Below, one piece after another: positions 27,317 to 37,902 of a stretch of 64,000 nt of DNA (position 1 is its first letter; the number at the start of each line of letters is the position of its first letter). This DNA is from an uncultured Flavobacteriaceae bacterium (GTDB taxonomy: Bacteria > Bacteroidota > Bacteroidia > Flavobacteriales > Flavobacteriaceae). The notes beneath the pieces were generated by a model. That model ran no database searches, was not told where the DNA came from, and saw nothing but the letters and a program-made list of their open reading frames with translations. The translations under genes and the position numbers were made by a program. The stretch is taken from assembly GCA_947497145.1 (NCBI GenBank), contig CANMFQ010000021.1:1-64000 (forward strand). The letters are read 5' to 3'.

Positions 27317-28774
27317 TTACTTTTCAAATTTACGTAAAGAATACAGCTTATTTTTCTTGTCCAACATTCCAAAAAGAAAGTAATCTTTGTATTGAAAAAT
27401 ATCTACGGCAGTATAGCGTTTGGTTTTTTCGTTTTTAAGGAAATCAGCAACCCGATAAAAAATGTCATCTTTCTCAGTAATTTGCGTGGTTTCAAATTTG
27501 TCATCTAAATAACTTGAAATGTACACTGCTTTGGTATCTGAAGCTTTTATCATTGCTAGGGCAACAGGGTTAACATATAGAGTTACTATACCAAATGAGG
27601 CTACTGCAGTAAAAGGATTCATAAAAGTCAATGCTTGAATTGCACCGTCTTCTATTTTATCTACACTACCAAGCACAACTTTTTGAGTACCATCAATAGT
27701 ATCAACAAAAATACTGGGAAATCCGCTACCTACTTTACGTAAAAATTGGGATGTTTTTTCTAGTTCTCGGTATTTTTTGTAACGTCCTCCTCGCTGGCGA
27801 ATGGGCCCTGATGCCAGATATAGGTTTTCTTTTTTGTTTATACGATGTTCTTTTAAAACCTTTCCGGTGTGTAAGTCTGAAATGCTCAAGGCCATTTCTT
27901 TTGCGTTTATACGAAATTGATAAAGCGTGTTGTTAGATAGAAAAGAATTGCTCATTGTTTCATCAGCTTTAAATTCAGGCTGATTAAATTGTTTTAGTTG
28001 GGTTTCTCCGCTCGCTAAATTAAAACTGATTAATTGTGTGAAATTTGGATTGATGTCAGCGGTAAGGTGCATCACATCACCTACCAAATATAGCTTATAG
28101 AAGGTAGTCATGGATTCTAACGAATAGGGAACATCTTTTTGTATCCACTGAACATTATAAATTGGTTTAGAAGGCATGTCGGCAGAAAGTGTTTTGTATA
28201 ATGACACTGGATATGTAGCTGTGCGATAGGTCTTGTGATCAGAAAGGTCTATAATTTTCTTTTCGTAAGTGCCAAAAGAATCAAAGCGATACAAATTAAT
28301 ATGATTTTCTTTGAAGGAAACCGTTGCTAAATAGAAATTGCCATTGTGATTAAAATTAGAAATTAGCTTTTCGTTATCCAGTTTAAGATCAATATTCAAT
28401 GTTTTTGCCAGGCTAGTGTTAAAATCAAAGTTTGCAGCAGCAAACTTTGATTTGGCTTTGTTCGTAAAGAAAAGAGTATATGATTTTTTGTCTATTGTTC
28501 CGCCCAAAGGAACTTTGTATTTAGAGGGTAATAAAGAAGAATATATGTGGCCTTCATTTACCATTTCATTATTGAAATGAAAGGCTTTAACCTTTGATCG
28601 TTGAGTTAAAAATACGGTAAAACTGTGATCACGTTTGTTGACAAGCGTAAAAGAATTTTCCATATTTATTTCGGTTTGTCCGTAATCAGTAGAAAATTCT
28701 AAAATTTTTTCTTGAGCAAAAAATAATTGTACACTAAAAATTAGTGCGATACCGAATGAAAGCCAAGGAGTCAT
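27317..28774 (-). CDS. Exported protein of unknown function, possible beta-propeller
   Basis: From M15 of the longest frame (which would start at 28816) the protein is 485 residues and begins with a good signal peptide (MTPWLSFGIALIFSVQLFFA, cleaved before QEK); this is why I chose the inner start. The mature part is rich in short beta-strand-like stretches (FYLATVSFKENHINLYRFDS, KLYLVGDVMHLTADINPNF), suggesting a propeller. No enzyme motif was recognised. It follows metG by about 60 bases on the same strand and may be transcribed with it. Bacteroidota-specific family likely. Confidence 0.75.
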   Translation of the reverse strand: MTPWLSFGIALIFSVQLFFAQEKILEFSTDYGQTEINMENSFTLVNKRDHSFTVFLTQRSKVKAFHFNNEMVNEGHIYSSLLPSKYKVPLGGTIDKKSYTLFFTNKAKSKFAAANFDFNTSLAKTLNIDLKLDNEKLISNFNHNGNFYLATVSFKENHINLYRFDSFGTYEKKIIDLSDHKTYRTATYPVSLYKTLSADMPSKPIYNVQWIQKDVPYSLESMTTFYKLYLVGDVMHLTADINPNFTQLISFNLASGETQLKQFNQPEFKADETMSNSFLSNNTLYQFRINAKEMALSISDLHTGKVLKEHRINKKENLYLASGPIRQRGGRYKKYRELEKTSQFLRKVGSGFPSIFVDTIDGTQKVVLGSVDKIEDGAIQALTFMNPFTAVASFGIVTLYVNPVALAMIKASDTKAVYISSYLDDKFETTQITEKDDIFYRVADFLKNEKTKRYTAVDIFQYKDYFLFGMLDKKNKLYSLRKFEK

Positions 28775-28835
28775 AATATGGTTTTGGTTGATATATTTAT
28801 CAACGAAAAATACCACTATTTATTGACAGTAAGCA

Positions 28836-30920
28836 TTAATTTATACTCTCACCATTGGCAACGCCATCTTCATCAGGGTTAACAAAAACCAATTTACCTT
28901 CAGCAGTTTCAGTCATCAAAATCATACCTTCACTTTCAACGCCACGCAAGGCTCTTGGAGCAAGATTAATAAGTACCGTAACTTTTTTGCCTATAATTTC
29001 CTCGGGTGAAAAACTCTCGGCAATACCCGAAACAATAGTACGGGTATCTATGCCTGTATCTACTTTTAGCACTAGTAGTTTTTTTGCTTTTGCCATTTTT
29101 TTGGCTTCAACTATAGTACCAACACGCATGTCGAGTTTTGAAAAATCATCAAAGGTAATGGTGTTTTTTTGTGGCATAAGCGTTTTGTTTTCAACTTCAT
29201 TTGCCTTTTTGGTAGCTTCTAATTTATCTAGCTGCGCTTGAATTTCTTTGTCTTCTATTTTTCTAAAAAGAAGCACACCTTTGTTTATTGTATGCGCTGG
29301 TGCAAGCAGCGTTTCTTTAGTAGCAATCGCTTTCCAGTTAAGGCTATCATTTTCAGCAACACTGGTATTTAGTATCGATTTTAATTTTTTAGATGTGAAT
29401 GGTAAAAAAGGTTCGCTTAATACGGCGAGTGCGGTAGCTATTTGTAGTGCGATATACATTACTGTTTTTACGCGTTCTTCATCTTCTTTTATTACTTTCC
29501 ACGGTTCTTCATCTGCTAAATATTTATTTCCTAATCGGGCAAGGTTCATGAGTTCTTGACCAGCTTCTCTAAAACGGTAGCGTTCAATTGAGCTAGAAAT
29601 AGTTTTTGGAAAACTACGAAGTTGTGCTAAGGTGTCTTTATCTACTTGCGAAAATTCAGAAGGTGTGGGAACTACACCCTCATAATATTTATTGGTTAAA
29701 ACCACCACACGATTAATAAAGTTGCCAAAAATGGCAACCAATTCATTGTTGTTTCTAGCTTGAAAATCTTTCCAAGTAAAATCGTTGTCTTTGGTTTCAG
29801 GTGCGTTTGCTGTCAAGGTGTATCGTAATACATCTTGCATATCAGGAAACTCTTGTAAATACTCATGTAACCACACCGCCCAGTTTTTAGAGGTAGACAG
29901 TTTGTTGCCTTCTAGATTTAAAAATTCATTGGCGGGTACGTTTTCGGGGAGAATATATCCTCCATGCGCTTTTAGAATAGCAGGGAATATTATGCAGTGA
30001 AAAACTATATTATCCTTGCCTATAAAATGAACCAATTTTGTGTCTTCAGATTTCCAGTAGGGTTCCCAGTCTTTTCCTTCGCGGGCTGCCCATTCTTTGG
30101 TAGAAGAAATATAACCTATTGGTGCATCAAACCAAACGTACAACACTTTGCCTTCGCCCCCTTTTACAGGTACAGGTATACCCCAGTCTAAATCACGGGT
30201 TACTGCCCTTGGTTTTAATCCGTCGTCAATCCAACTTTTACATTGTCCGTATACGTTAGGTTTCCAGTCCGATTTATGCCCTTCTAAAATCCATTCTTTT
30301 AAAAAATCTTCATGTCTATTTAAGGGTAAGAACCAGTGTTTGGTTTCTTTTAAGCTAGGTGTCGCTCCAGAAATGGTTGATTTCGGATCAATTAAATCGG
30401 TTGCATTAAGGGTAGAACCACAATTTTCACATTGGTCGCCATAGGCCTCTTCATGAGCACATTTTGGGCAAGTACCTACCACAAAACGATCTGCTAAAAA
30501 TTGCTTTGCTTCTTCATCATATAACTGAGCAGTGGTTTCTTCAATAAAATCATCTTGCTCATATAATTTTTGAAAAAAACCAGCGGCAGTTTCATGGTGC
30601 ACCTTGCGAGAGGTGCGCGAGTAATTGTCAAAAGTGATTCCAAATTCTTCAAAAGATTTGCGAATAATACCATCATAGGTGTCAATCACTTCTTGTGGTG
30701 TAATACCTTCTTTTTTGGCCTTCATTGAAATGGCAACACCGTGCTCATCGCTTCCGCATACAAAGGCAACATCATTACCGGTTAAACGGAGATAACGGGT
30801 GTAAATATCTGCAGGAACATAAACGCCAGCCAAGTGTCCAATATGAATAGGGCCATTGGTGTAGGGTAAGGCGGCAGTAATTGTGTATCGAGCCGGATGC
30901 TTTTGGTTTTCTACCATCAA
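28836..30920 (-). CDS. metG: Methionyl-tRNA synthetase with C-terminal tRNA-binding domain
   Basis: The 694-residue protein charges tRNA-Met. The class I signature [13 protein letters not shown] is near residue 20. The zinc-knuckle cysteines CPKC and CENC are near 150-165, and the KMSKS equivalent is KLSTSK near residue 338. The anticodon-binding helical domain follows. The C-terminal domain (about 590-694, [20 protein letters not shown]) is the OB-fold tRNA-binding module that dimerises the enzyme. Two adjacent start codons (MMVENQ) are possible. A plausible promoter lies immediately upstream. Confidence 0.98.
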   Translation of the reverse strand: MMVENQKHPARYTITAALPYTNGPIHIGHLAGVYVPADIYTRYLRLTGNDVAFVCGSDEHGVAISMKAKKEGITPQEVIDTYDGIIRKSFEEFGITFDNYSRTSRKVHHETAAGFFQKLYEQDDFIEETTAQLYDEEAKQFLADRFVVGTCPKCAHEEAYGDQCENCGSTLNATDLIDPKSTISGATPSLKETKHWFLPLNRHEDFLKEWILEGHKSDWKPNVYGQCKSWIDDGLKPRAVTRDLDWGIPVPVKGGEGKVLYVWFDAPIGYISSTKEWAAREGKDWEPYWKSEDTKLVHFIGKDNIVFHCIIFPAILKAHGGYILPENVPANEFLNLEGNKLSTSKNWAVWLHEYLQEFPDMQDVLRYTLTANAPETKDNDFTWKDFQARNNNELVAIFGNFINRVVVLTNKYYEGVVPTPSEFSQVDKDTLAQLRSFPKTISSSIERYRFREAGQELMNLARLGNKYLADEEPWKVIKEDEERVKTVMYIALQIATALAVLSEPFLPFTSKKLKSILNTSVAENDSLNWKAIATKETLLAPAHTINKGVLLFRKIEDKEIQAQLDKLEATKKANEVENKTLMPQKNTITFDDFSKLDMRVGTIVEAKKMAKAKKLLVLKVDTGIDTRTIVSGIAESFSPEEIIGKKVTVLINLAPRALRGVESEGMILMTETAEGKLVFVNPDEDGVANGESIN

Positions 30921-30936
30921 AAAATAAATTAGGCCC

Positions 30937-30970
30937 CAAAAATAAAGATTTTTGTTTGCGTGGTCTACAA
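30937..30970 (-). promoter_or_regulatory. Candidate metG promoter
   Basis: On the minus strand TATTTTTG (30937-30944) matches the Bacteroidota -7 box TAnnTTTG, with TTTG (rc of CAAA, from 30968) 23 bases upstream as a -33 element. The predicted start of transcription is a few bases before the metG ATG at 30920, giving a short leader. Confidence 0.4.
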
Positions 30971-31289
30971 ATGAACCAAAAAGAACAGTAGAAAATCATT
31001 GCTTGTCGCTAAATGTAAACTGTTGCGTGTATAAAGAGGCAGTGTTTACTGGTAAATTTGTGTTTAGTAAACGTGCTTCATATTCTTAGATTATTTAGAA
31101 TACCTTCATTTATTAATTTTAGTATAAATCTTATGGTGAACTAAGGATTTTGTAAAATATATAACCTTATGAAAGCTATAAACAGCAATGAGGAGGTAGT
31201 TAGCTTGCATTAGTTTGATGGCATTTTTGTACTTTCATGTAGGCATAAAAGTGGTTAAAGCAGTATTTTATAGTTATTGAATTAAAACT
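30945..31289. other. Intergenic region between metG and yraN
   Basis: Divergent spacer with no supported gene. An inverted repeat GTTTACT (31044-31050) / AGTAAAC (31066-31072) with a 15-base spacer is the only structure noticed; it could be a regulator site or chance. Confidence 0.4.
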
Positions 31290-31649
31290 ATGGGAAAACA
31301 TAATGAATTTGGAAAGGAAGGGGAGAAGATTGCACATGATTTTTTAGAGAAAAATGGGTATGAAATTAAGTGTAAGAACTACCGTTATTTAAAATCAGAG
31401 ATAGATGTTATAGCTCAAAAGGATGATATTTTGGCTGTTGTAGAGGTGCGTGCAAGAAGTAATGATCAAATTATTGCTATTGCTGATACAATTACAAAGA
31501 AAAAAATTCAACTTTTGGTTATGGGAGCGAATCAGTATGTCATAGAAAATGATCTTGATATGGAGGTGCGTTTTGATGTGATTACCATTCTAAAAAATAA
31601 AAAAATCTTTAAAATAGAACATATAGAAAGTGCATTTTATCACTTCTGA
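31290..31649 (+). CDS. yraN: YraN family (UPF0102) endonuclease-like protein
   Basis: The 119-residue protein matches the YraN family in length and order: GKEGEKIAHDFLEKNGYEI near residue 8, then YLKSEIDVIAQKDDILAVVEVRAR at about 34-57. The family has a PD-(D/E)xK nuclease core; here the D is in EIDVIA and the E in VVEVR. The usual EVK is EVR in this protein, which puts arginine where the catalytic lysine is expected. Function in the family is not firmly established; a DNA or Holliday-junction role is suggested. It stands alone on the plus strand. Confidence 0.88.
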   Translation: MGKHNEFGKEGEKIAHDFLEKNGYEIKCKNYRYLKSEIDVIAQKDDILAVVEVRARSNDQIIAIADTITKKKIQLLVMGANQYVIENDLDMEVRFDVITILKNKKIFKIEHIESAFYHF

Positions 31650-31914
31650 TGTGAGTCTTGTTGATAATAGTTTATCATGAGGTATAAAGAAATGGTTAGC
31701 CGTAATAATTTTATGCTGCTTTAACGTTGTTAACTAAGGGGTTAGTATAAGTTGGTTTTTTTGAGAATTTTGGGCGAAATTGTGTTTTTAAGAATATTCG
31801 CCATTTATTTTATGCAATTTGCAGTAAAGGTGCTAAAAATTTGCCAAATGTATTTTCCTTACAATTTGTTTTATATGTAACATTTTGTTAATTTTACCCA
31901 CAAAATAATGTAAA

Positions 31915-32574
31915 ATGAAAACAATTTCATCGGTTGTAGAACAGTATATCAAAAAGAAGCCCTTTCTGCAAAGTGCTCTAGCGCAAGGAATAATCAACCT
32001 TACTTCGCTTTCAAGAATTGTAAAACCAGAAATAGAAGACGAGCTGGGGAAAAATATTCGCAACGGAGCCATTGTAATGGCTTTAAAACGGTTGTCAGAT
32101 GATTTAGAATTTCGTGCTACGCACAAGATTATCAAGGTTTTAAAGAATATTGGTGAGATTACCGTACGTTCTTCATTAACAGATTATACCTTCTTGGCTT
32201 CTGATACAATTCTAGTGCAACAAGCAAAATTGCTCGAGGCCGTTAACGTTAACCAAGATGTGTTTTATACCTCTTCTAGGGGTGTGAATGAAATTAATAT
32301 TGTGATTAGCGATATTATGGATAAAACCGTTGAGGATTTATTTAAAGGGGAAAAATGTACGCAGAAGGCGACAGATCTTTCTTCAATAACGGTGAAATTA
32401 CCCGCTGAAAATGTCTCAGTACCTGGTATTTACTATTTTATATTTCAGCGTTTGGCTTGGGAAGGTATTGTATTGTATGAGGTGATTTCAACAACAAATG
32501 AGTTCACCATTTTGGTTGATGATGAACATGTCGACGTTGCTTTTAAAACAATTAAAGATTTAAAAACACTTTAA
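31915..32574 (+). CDS. ACT-domain protein related to aspartokinase regulatory domains
   Basis: The 219-residue protein has a helical N-terminal half (SVVEQYIKKKPFLQSALAQG, near 5-25) resembling a small winged-helix or dimerisation segment. Its C-terminal part looks like a pair of ACT domains (SSITVKLPAENVSVPGIYYF near residue 157, then ISTTNEFTILVDDEHVDVAF). Stand-alone proteins of this kind in Flavobacteria are often labelled aspartate kinase, but there is no kinase domain. A role in amino-acid sensing is plausible and unproven. It is monocistronic. Confidence 0.75.
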   Translation: MKTISSVVEQYIKKKPFLQSALAQGIINLTSLSRIVKPEIEDELGKNIRNGAIVMALKRLSDDLEFRATHKIIKVLKNIGEITVRSSLTDYTFLASDTILVQQAKLLEAVNVNQDVFYTSSRGVNEINIVISDIMDKTVEDLFKGEKCTQKATDLSSITVKLPAENVSVPGIYYFIFQRLAWEGIVLYEVISTTNEFTILVDDEHVDVAFKTIKDLKTL

Positions 32575-32679
32575 GAAGAAGTACTATAGGAGCAATCAAC
32601 AGCGTTATGTCGTAACATTTTTCACTTGTACTGAGCAAATCGCGGTCTGAGAAAAGTATTGTATTTAAGTGACTGTTTC

Positions 32680-34005
32680 TTAGTGTTGATTCTTTAAAAA
32701 ATTAATAACTTCTTTGTCGTTTTCTGGCTTAGCAATGATACGCTTGTTAGTATCCAAAATGAAGTAGGTAGGGGTAGAATGAATGTCATATAATTTAGCA
32801 TATTCGCTTTGCCATTTGCCCAGCGCAATGGCATGTTCAAAGCTAGCTAGCTTGGCAGTTTGAATCTTCCATGAAGTATCATTGTCTTCTAAGCCTACCG
32901 CTACTACCTGTACCTTGTCATTGTTCATAAGCTCTTTGTGTAAGGGAGGTATTTCTTTAAGGCAATGACCACATGTACTACTCCAAAAAATAAGAATATA
33001 ATTCTTTGCGCCTTCTAAGTTGCTTAATTTTTCTATGCCGTCTCCTTTTTTCCAACTTATTTCGGGGGCAATGGCACCAATGCGTAGACGATTGTATAAT
33101 TCGATCTTATTAATAATAGTTTTATTTTTTGCTGCTTTAGGTGATGTTTTAATGTAGGTATTGTAGATGTAATCAGCTGTTTCATTAAAATCACTAGCTG
33201 TTGCTTGCATCCAAAGGTTATAGAAGGTGTGAAATGAATAGGCATCAGAAGTGACTTTAAGTTGATCAAAAACTGTATCAACATTGGCTTTTATAATGTT
33301 TTCTGTTGCGTCTTTTTCAAGCGGCTCTAAAGGCAGGGCGGTAAAAACATAATTGGTAATCTTATCGGTTAAAAAACCAGAGGCTTGTAATGATAAATTA
33401 GTAAGGTTTAAATGGTTAAAATAGGCTTCTTTTCTATTTTTTGCGTATGTGTTTATATCTTCATAAGACTCGGGTATGTAAGGTCTATTTGCTTTTATAA
33501 ACTTATGCGCCAAAAGGTGTTTTGAGTTTTCTTCGTACGTGCTTTGTGTTTCGGTATACTTTTTAAGAATTTCTTTGTAGGCTTTTTTGTTTGATTCTCC
33601 CGCTGAGTAATACCCTATCAAACTTTTTTCTATCGCTCTAACGGCATTAAAATAGTTGTTAAAAACAATGTTTTCTTCTGAAGAAGTGAATTCTACACCT
33701 TGGTCACTGTCAAAATTCAAGGTGATATTTTCTTTGCCATTATAAATAACATCAAAATAAAATTCTTCTTGTGGTACGGCATATACCAACCTATAAGATC
33801 CTGCAACTGCTTTCTGAGGTAGTGTTAAAGTAAATGAGCCGTTTTTTATTTCTGTATCTGCAATATATACTTGAGTACCTGGTCTTAGTTTGTAGGCTAT
33901 AAGCCATTTGTAATCTTTGGAAGGGGTAAAGTTGCCCGAAATTGTATGTTGTGAAAATACGAAATTGACTACAAGTAAAAGAAAGAGAAAGCTTATTTTT
34001 TTCAT
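32680..34005 (-). CDS. TlpA/ResA-like thiol-disulfide oxidoreductase with N-terminal DUF4369-like domain
   Basis: The 441-residue protein has a signal peptide (FLFLLLVVNFVFSQ, cleaved near residue 18). The N-terminal beta domain (TISGNFTPSKDYKWLIAYKL) resembles the DUF4369 region found in Bacteroidota TlpA-like proteins. A helical middle region follows. The C-terminal thioredoxin fold (about 310-441) has the active site WSSTCGHCLKEIPP (CGHC) and the cis-proline region STPTYFIL. It would act in the periplasm to reduce or exchange disulfides, often in cytochrome c maturation; the partner is unknown. It is transcribed alone. Confidence 0.88.
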   Translation of the reverse strand: MKKISFLFLLLVVNFVFSQHTISGNFTPSKDYKWLIAYKLRPGTQVYIADTEIKNGSFTLTLPQKAVAGSYRLVYAVPQEEFYFDVIYNGKENITLNFDSDQGVEFTSSEENIVFNNYFNAVRAIEKSLIGYYSAGESNKKAYKEILKKYTETQSTYEENSKHLLAHKFIKANRPYIPESYEDINTYAKNRKEAYFNHLNLTNLSLQASGFLTDKITNYVFTALPLEPLEKDATENIIKANVDTVFDQLKVTSDAYSFHTFYNLWMQATASDFNETADYIYNTYIKTSPKAAKNKTIINKIELYNRLRIGAIAPEISWKKGDGIEKLSNLEGAKNYILIFWSSTCGHCLKEIPPLHKELMNNDKVQVVAVGLEDNDTSWKIQTAKLASFEHAIALGKWQSEYAKLYDIHSTPTYFILDTNKRIIAKPENDKEVINFLKNQH

Positions 34006-34132
34006 AGTGGATTAAAATCAAAAATCAAACCAAATTTTATGCGAAGATAAAGATTCTGATTTTTCTTTCGCTAATAAAGCGATATAAGTGACTACTAAAC
34101 CGTGTTTTATGGTGTTTGTGGTGCGTAAAAGT

Positions 34133-34513
34133 TTACGCTTTTTTGTGTAATTTAGCCTTGCTAGGCTTCATTTTTTTCTTTGATGATTTTAGCTCATGTG
34201 TTATACCCGCCGATGAAAACACACTCACAATTAAATCAATTTCTTTTTTGTGAACAAAACCATCTGAATTTGCCAACTCTTCTAGTATAATTGCTACAAC
34301 TTTCTTTTTATCATCAGGCATTGCTTTTAGAATTAATAAACTTTGATCGTGGGCAATATTTCTTGATTGCATGATGAAGTTGGTGTCAAAATCTATAAAT
34401 TTCATTAGTTGCTGTAGTTCTTGAAGCTCTCCATCATGTATAACGCCATCGGCGTGAATGACGGCATCAATGATTTTGACAATGGCTAGTTTTTCGGCTA
34501 AATTAAATTCCAT
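34133..34513 (-). CDS. TerB-like small helical protein downstream of mfd
   Basis: The 126-residue protein is all-helical and shows TerB/DjlA-N-like metal-binding features: VKIIDAVIHADGVIHDGELQ near residue 10 and a second repeat EELANSDGFVHKKEIDLI near residue 86, each with an acidic DG loop. A basic tail (KKKMKPSKAKLHKKA) closes it. TerB proteins are associated with stress and metal responses, but the biochemical role is unclear. It begins 11 bases after the mfd stop, so the two are probably co-transcribed. Confidence 0.78.
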   Translation of the reverse strand: MEFNLAEKLAIVKIIDAVIHADGVIHDGELQELQQLMKFIDFDTNFIMQSRNIAHDQSLLILKAMPDDKKKVVAIILEELANSDGFVHKKEIDLIVSVFSSAGITHELKSSKKKMKPSKAKLHKKA

Positions 34514-34524
34514 TTTAGTGGGGT

Positions 34525-37500
34525 TTATTGGTGTGGGGTTATGTTATGAATTAATTTAAATGGCTCTAGTGCTTCTAATGCTTTGTAAATTGAGTTAATA
34601 TTTTCAAAGACTAATAGTAAGCGTAGTCCGTTTCTAGTTTGCTTTTCTTTCATGGTACAGATATGTGCATGTGTTTGCACAAATTGCAAAACTTTAGTAA
34701 AGTTTGCACTTTGGTAAAAGTCAGACTGTTGGTCGGCAATAAAATAACCAACTATTTTATGTTGCTTCATAACTATTCTTTCAAGACCAATGCTGGTAGC
34801 AATCCATTTAATACGAACTGAATTAAGTAAATCATCAGCTTGTGCTGGTAGTTCACCAAAACGATCAATAAGTGCTTGTTCGTATGTTTTTAATGCTTTT
34901 TCGTCTTTTATTTTATTGAGCTCGGTATAAAGATTTAGTCGCTCGGTAACATTGTTGATATAGTCGTCAGGAAATAATAGTTCAAAATCAGTATCTAATT
35001 GAGTTTCTTTTACATAAACTTTAGCTTGGTGTCCTTCTACTTCTTTATATAAATCTTTAAATTCATTTTCTTTAAGTTCTTCAATAGCTTCGGCCAAAAT
35101 CTTTTGGTACGCGTCAAAACCAATTTCGTTTATAAAACCACTCTGTTCTCCACCCAATAAATCTCCTGCTCCACGTATTTCTAGATCTTTCATGGCAATA
35201 TTAAAACCGCTGCCTAGAGATGTAAATTGTTCGAGGGCTTCTATGCGTTTTCTGGCATCGCTTGTCATTACATCATAAGGAGGCGTAATAAAATAGCAGA
35301 ATGCCTTTTTATTACTTCTACCTACACGACCACGCATTTGGTGTAAATCACTCAGACCAAAGTTATTGGCGTTGTTAATGAAAATGGTGTTTGCATTAGT
35401 AACATCGAGGCCACTTTCTACGATAGTAGTAGAAACCAAAACATCAAACTCACCGTTCATAAAGGCAAGCATCAGACTTTCCAATTTCTTTCCGTCCATT
35501 TGCCCATGACCAATGCCTATTTTTGCGTCGGGTACTAAACGCTGAATCATTCCAGCTACTTCTTTGATATTTTCTATGCGGTTATGTATAAAAAATGCCT
35601 GCCCTCCACGTTGAATTTCATAGGTAATGGCGTCACGAATGGTTTCTTCACCAAAACGAATGACCCTACTTTCAATAGGATACCGATTGGGTGGTGCTGT
35701 GTTTATTACCGATAAATCACGGGCTGCCATTAGGCTAAATTGTAGCGTTCTAGGAATAGGGGTTGCTGTTAAGGTGAGTACATCTACATTTTCCTTTATG
35801 GCTTTTAATTTGTCTTTAACCGCAACGCCAAATTTTTGCTCTTCATCAACAATTAATAGACCTAAATCTTTGAATTTTACATTTTTATTTACCAATTGGT
35901 GGGTGCCAATAATGATATCAACCTTACCAGCTTCAAGCTTTTCGAGGGTAAGGCGACGTTCTTTTGTTGTTCTAAAACGGTTTAAATAATCAACCGTTAC
36001 AGGCATCTCTTTTAAGCGCTCACTAAATGTTTTGTGATGCTGAAACGCCAAAATGGTGGTAGGAACTAAAACGGCAACTTGTTTTCCATTGGCAACAGCT
36101 TTAAAGGCGGCTCTAATAGCTACTTCTGTTTTTCCAAAACCTACATCTCCACAAATAAGACGATCCATGGGGCGTTCACTTTCCATGTCTCGTTTAATAT
36201 CTTCAGTGGCTTTACTTTGGTCAGGAGTGTCTTCATAAATAAATGAAGCTTCTAGCTCATGCTGTAAATACCCATCTGGCTCATACTGAAATCCTTTTTC
36301 AAGCCTTCGTTTTGCATATATTTTTATCAAATCAAAAGCTATTTTTTTAACTCTCGATTTTGTTTTTTGCTTTATTTTCTTCCATGCGGCAGAGCCCAGT
36401 TTATAAATCTTAGGTACGGCACCATCTTTGCCATTAAATTTTGAAATCTTATGTAGCGAGTGTATGCTTACATATAAAATGTCGCGCTCGCCGTACATTA
36501 ATTTAATAGCCTCTTGTTTTTTGCCTTCGACATTTATTTTTTGAAGTCCTCCAAATTTTCCTATACCATGATCAATATGCGTTACATAATCACCTATTTC
36601 TAATTTGTTTAGTTCTTTTAAGGTAATTGCCTGTTTTTTGGCATACCCATTTTTTAAACTAAACTTATGGTAGCGTTCAAAAATTTGATGATCGGTATAG
36701 CAAACTAGTTTTAGGTCTTTGTCTATAAAGCCTTGATGCAGTGAGAAAACGACTGTTTTGTAATGTACCTGTGTTTCTACCTCTTCAAAAATATCATGAA
36801 AACGTTTTGCCTGCTGTTCTGTTGCGCAGCATATAAAATTAGTGTAGCCCTTATCATGATTGTTGTTGAGGTCGGCTATTAACAAATCAAATTTTTTATT
36901 AAAAGACGGTTGCGGTACCGTGTTAAAAGTGATTTTTGTGGCAGTATCAGCGGGGTTTGCGTCTAAACTTATAAGCCCAAAGCTTTTTAACTGATTTTTT
37001 AATTGAGTGGCATTTAAGAATAATTCTTCTGGCTGTAGGTGTTTTATGTCTGTTGATAATTTTGCGAAAGCTTCAACTGCCTTTGAAAAAAAATCATCTA
37101 AGCGATCAAACAGTAATGTTTTGTTTTTAACAAACAAGATGGTTTTAGGGGAAATATAATTTAAAAAACTTTCTCTTTTTTCCTCTAAAAATTTATTCGC
37201 CACATTAGGAATAATTGAAATGCTTTTTACCTTTTCTGTAGAAAGCTGCGTTTCAACATCAAAAGTACGAATGCTATCTACTTCGTCACCAAAAAACTCA
37301 ATGCGGTACGGCTCATCATGAGAAAAAGAAAAAACATCTACAATACCACCACGAACCGAAAATTCTCCGGGTTCGGTAACAAAATCAACACGTTTAAATT
37401 GATATTCAAAAAGCACTTCATTTAAAAAATCAAGCGACAGACTGTCTTCGAGTTTTATTTTGAGGGTATTTTTGTTTAATTCTTTTCGGGTGACTACTTT

Positions 37501-37902
37501 TTCAAAAAGCGCATCGGGGTAGGTTACAATTACCGCTGGTTTTCTTCTCGAATTGATGCGGTTTAATACCTCTGCGCGTAGCAGTACATTGGCATTGTCT
37601 GTTTCTTCAATTTGATACGGTCTTCGATAACTGCCAGGGTAGAATAAGACATCGTTTTCGCCTAGCATTTGCTCTAGGTCATTTAAATGGTATGCAGCCT
37701 CTTCTTTATCATTAAAGACTAATAAAAACGGTGTTTCATTATGCTTAAAGGTTTCTGATATGATAAAAGAAACCGAAGAGCCTGTTAGACCTTTTAAAAT
37801 GTGCTTTGTGGGCGAAGTAGGTTCGTTTGAGGCAATAGCTTGCTGCAGTTTCTGTAGTTGCAGAGACTGAGTAAAAAAATTAGAAAAGGGGGTTTTAACC
37901 AA
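34525..37902 (-). CDS. mfd: Transcription-repair coupling factor
   Basis: The 1125-residue protein has the complete Mfd layout. The UvrB-like N-terminal module includes YRRPYQIEETDNANVLLRAE. The CarD-like RNA-polymerase-interacting domain is near residue 440 (IGDYVTHIDHGIGKFGGLQ). The RecG-like motor has Walker A CGDVGFGKTEVAIRAAF near 586 and DEEQ near 686 (LLIVDEEQKFGVAVK). The Mfd C-terminal domain is at about 980-1080. It releases RNA polymerase stalled at DNA lesions and recruits UvrA. Length is close to the 1150 residues typical of E. coli Mfd. Confidence 0.98.
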   Translation of the reverse strand: MVKTPFSNFFTQSLQLQKLQQAIASNEPTSPTKHILKGLTGSSVSFIISETFKHNETPFLLVFNDKEEAAYHLNDLEQMLGENDVLFYPGSYRRPYQIEETDNANVLLRAEVLNRINSRRKPAVIVTYPDALFEKVVTRKELNKNTLKIKLEDSLSLDFLNEVLFEYQFKRVDFVTEPGEFSVRGGIVDVFSFSHDEPYRIEFFGDEVDSIRTFDVETQLSTEKVKSISIIPNVANKFLEEKRESFLNYISPKTILFVKNKTLLFDRLDDFFSKAVEAFAKLSTDIKHLQPEELFLNATQLKNQLKSFGLISLDANPADTATKITFNTVPQPSFNKKFDLLIADLNNNHDKGYTNFICCATEQQAKRFHDIFEEVETQVHYKTVVFSLHQGFIDKDLKLVCYTDHQIFERYHKFSLKNGYAKKQAITLKELNKLEIGDYVTHIDHGIGKFGGLQKINVEGKKQEAIKLMYGERDILYVSIHSLHKISKFNGKDGAVPKIYKLGSAAWKKIKQKTKSRVKKIAFDLIKIYAKRRLEKGFQYEPDGYLQHELEASFIYEDTPDQSKATEDIKRDMESERPMDRLICGDVGFGKTEVAIRAAFKAVANGKQVAVLVPTTILAFQHHKTFSERLKEMPVTVDYLNRFRTTKERRLTLEKLEAGKVDIIIGTHQLVNKNVKFKDLGLLIVDEEQKFGVAVKDKLKAIKENVDVLTLTATPIPRTLQFSLMAARDLSVINTAPPNRYPIESRVIRFGEETIRDAITYEIQRGGQAFFIHNRIENIKEVAGMIQRLVPDAKIGIGHGQMDGKKLESLMLAFMNGEFDVLVSTTIVESGLDVTNANTIFINNANNFGLSDLHQMRGRVGRSNKKAFCYFITPPYDVMTSDARKRIEALEQFTSLGSGFNIAMKDLEIRGAGDLLGGEQSGFINEIGFDAYQKILAEAIEELKENEFKDLYKEVEGHQAKVYVKETQLDTDFELLFPDDYINNVTERLNLYTELNKIKDEKALKTYEQALIDRFGELPAQADDLLNSVRIKWIATSIGLERIVMKQHKIVGYFIADQQSDFYQSANFTKVLQFVQTHAHICTMKEKQTRNGLRLLLVFENINSIYKALEALEPFKLIHNITPHQ

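Noticed and set aside
31915-32574. Aspartate kinase annotation for the ACT-domain protein
   Set aside because: No kinase motif such as KFGG is present; only regulatory-type domains are seen.
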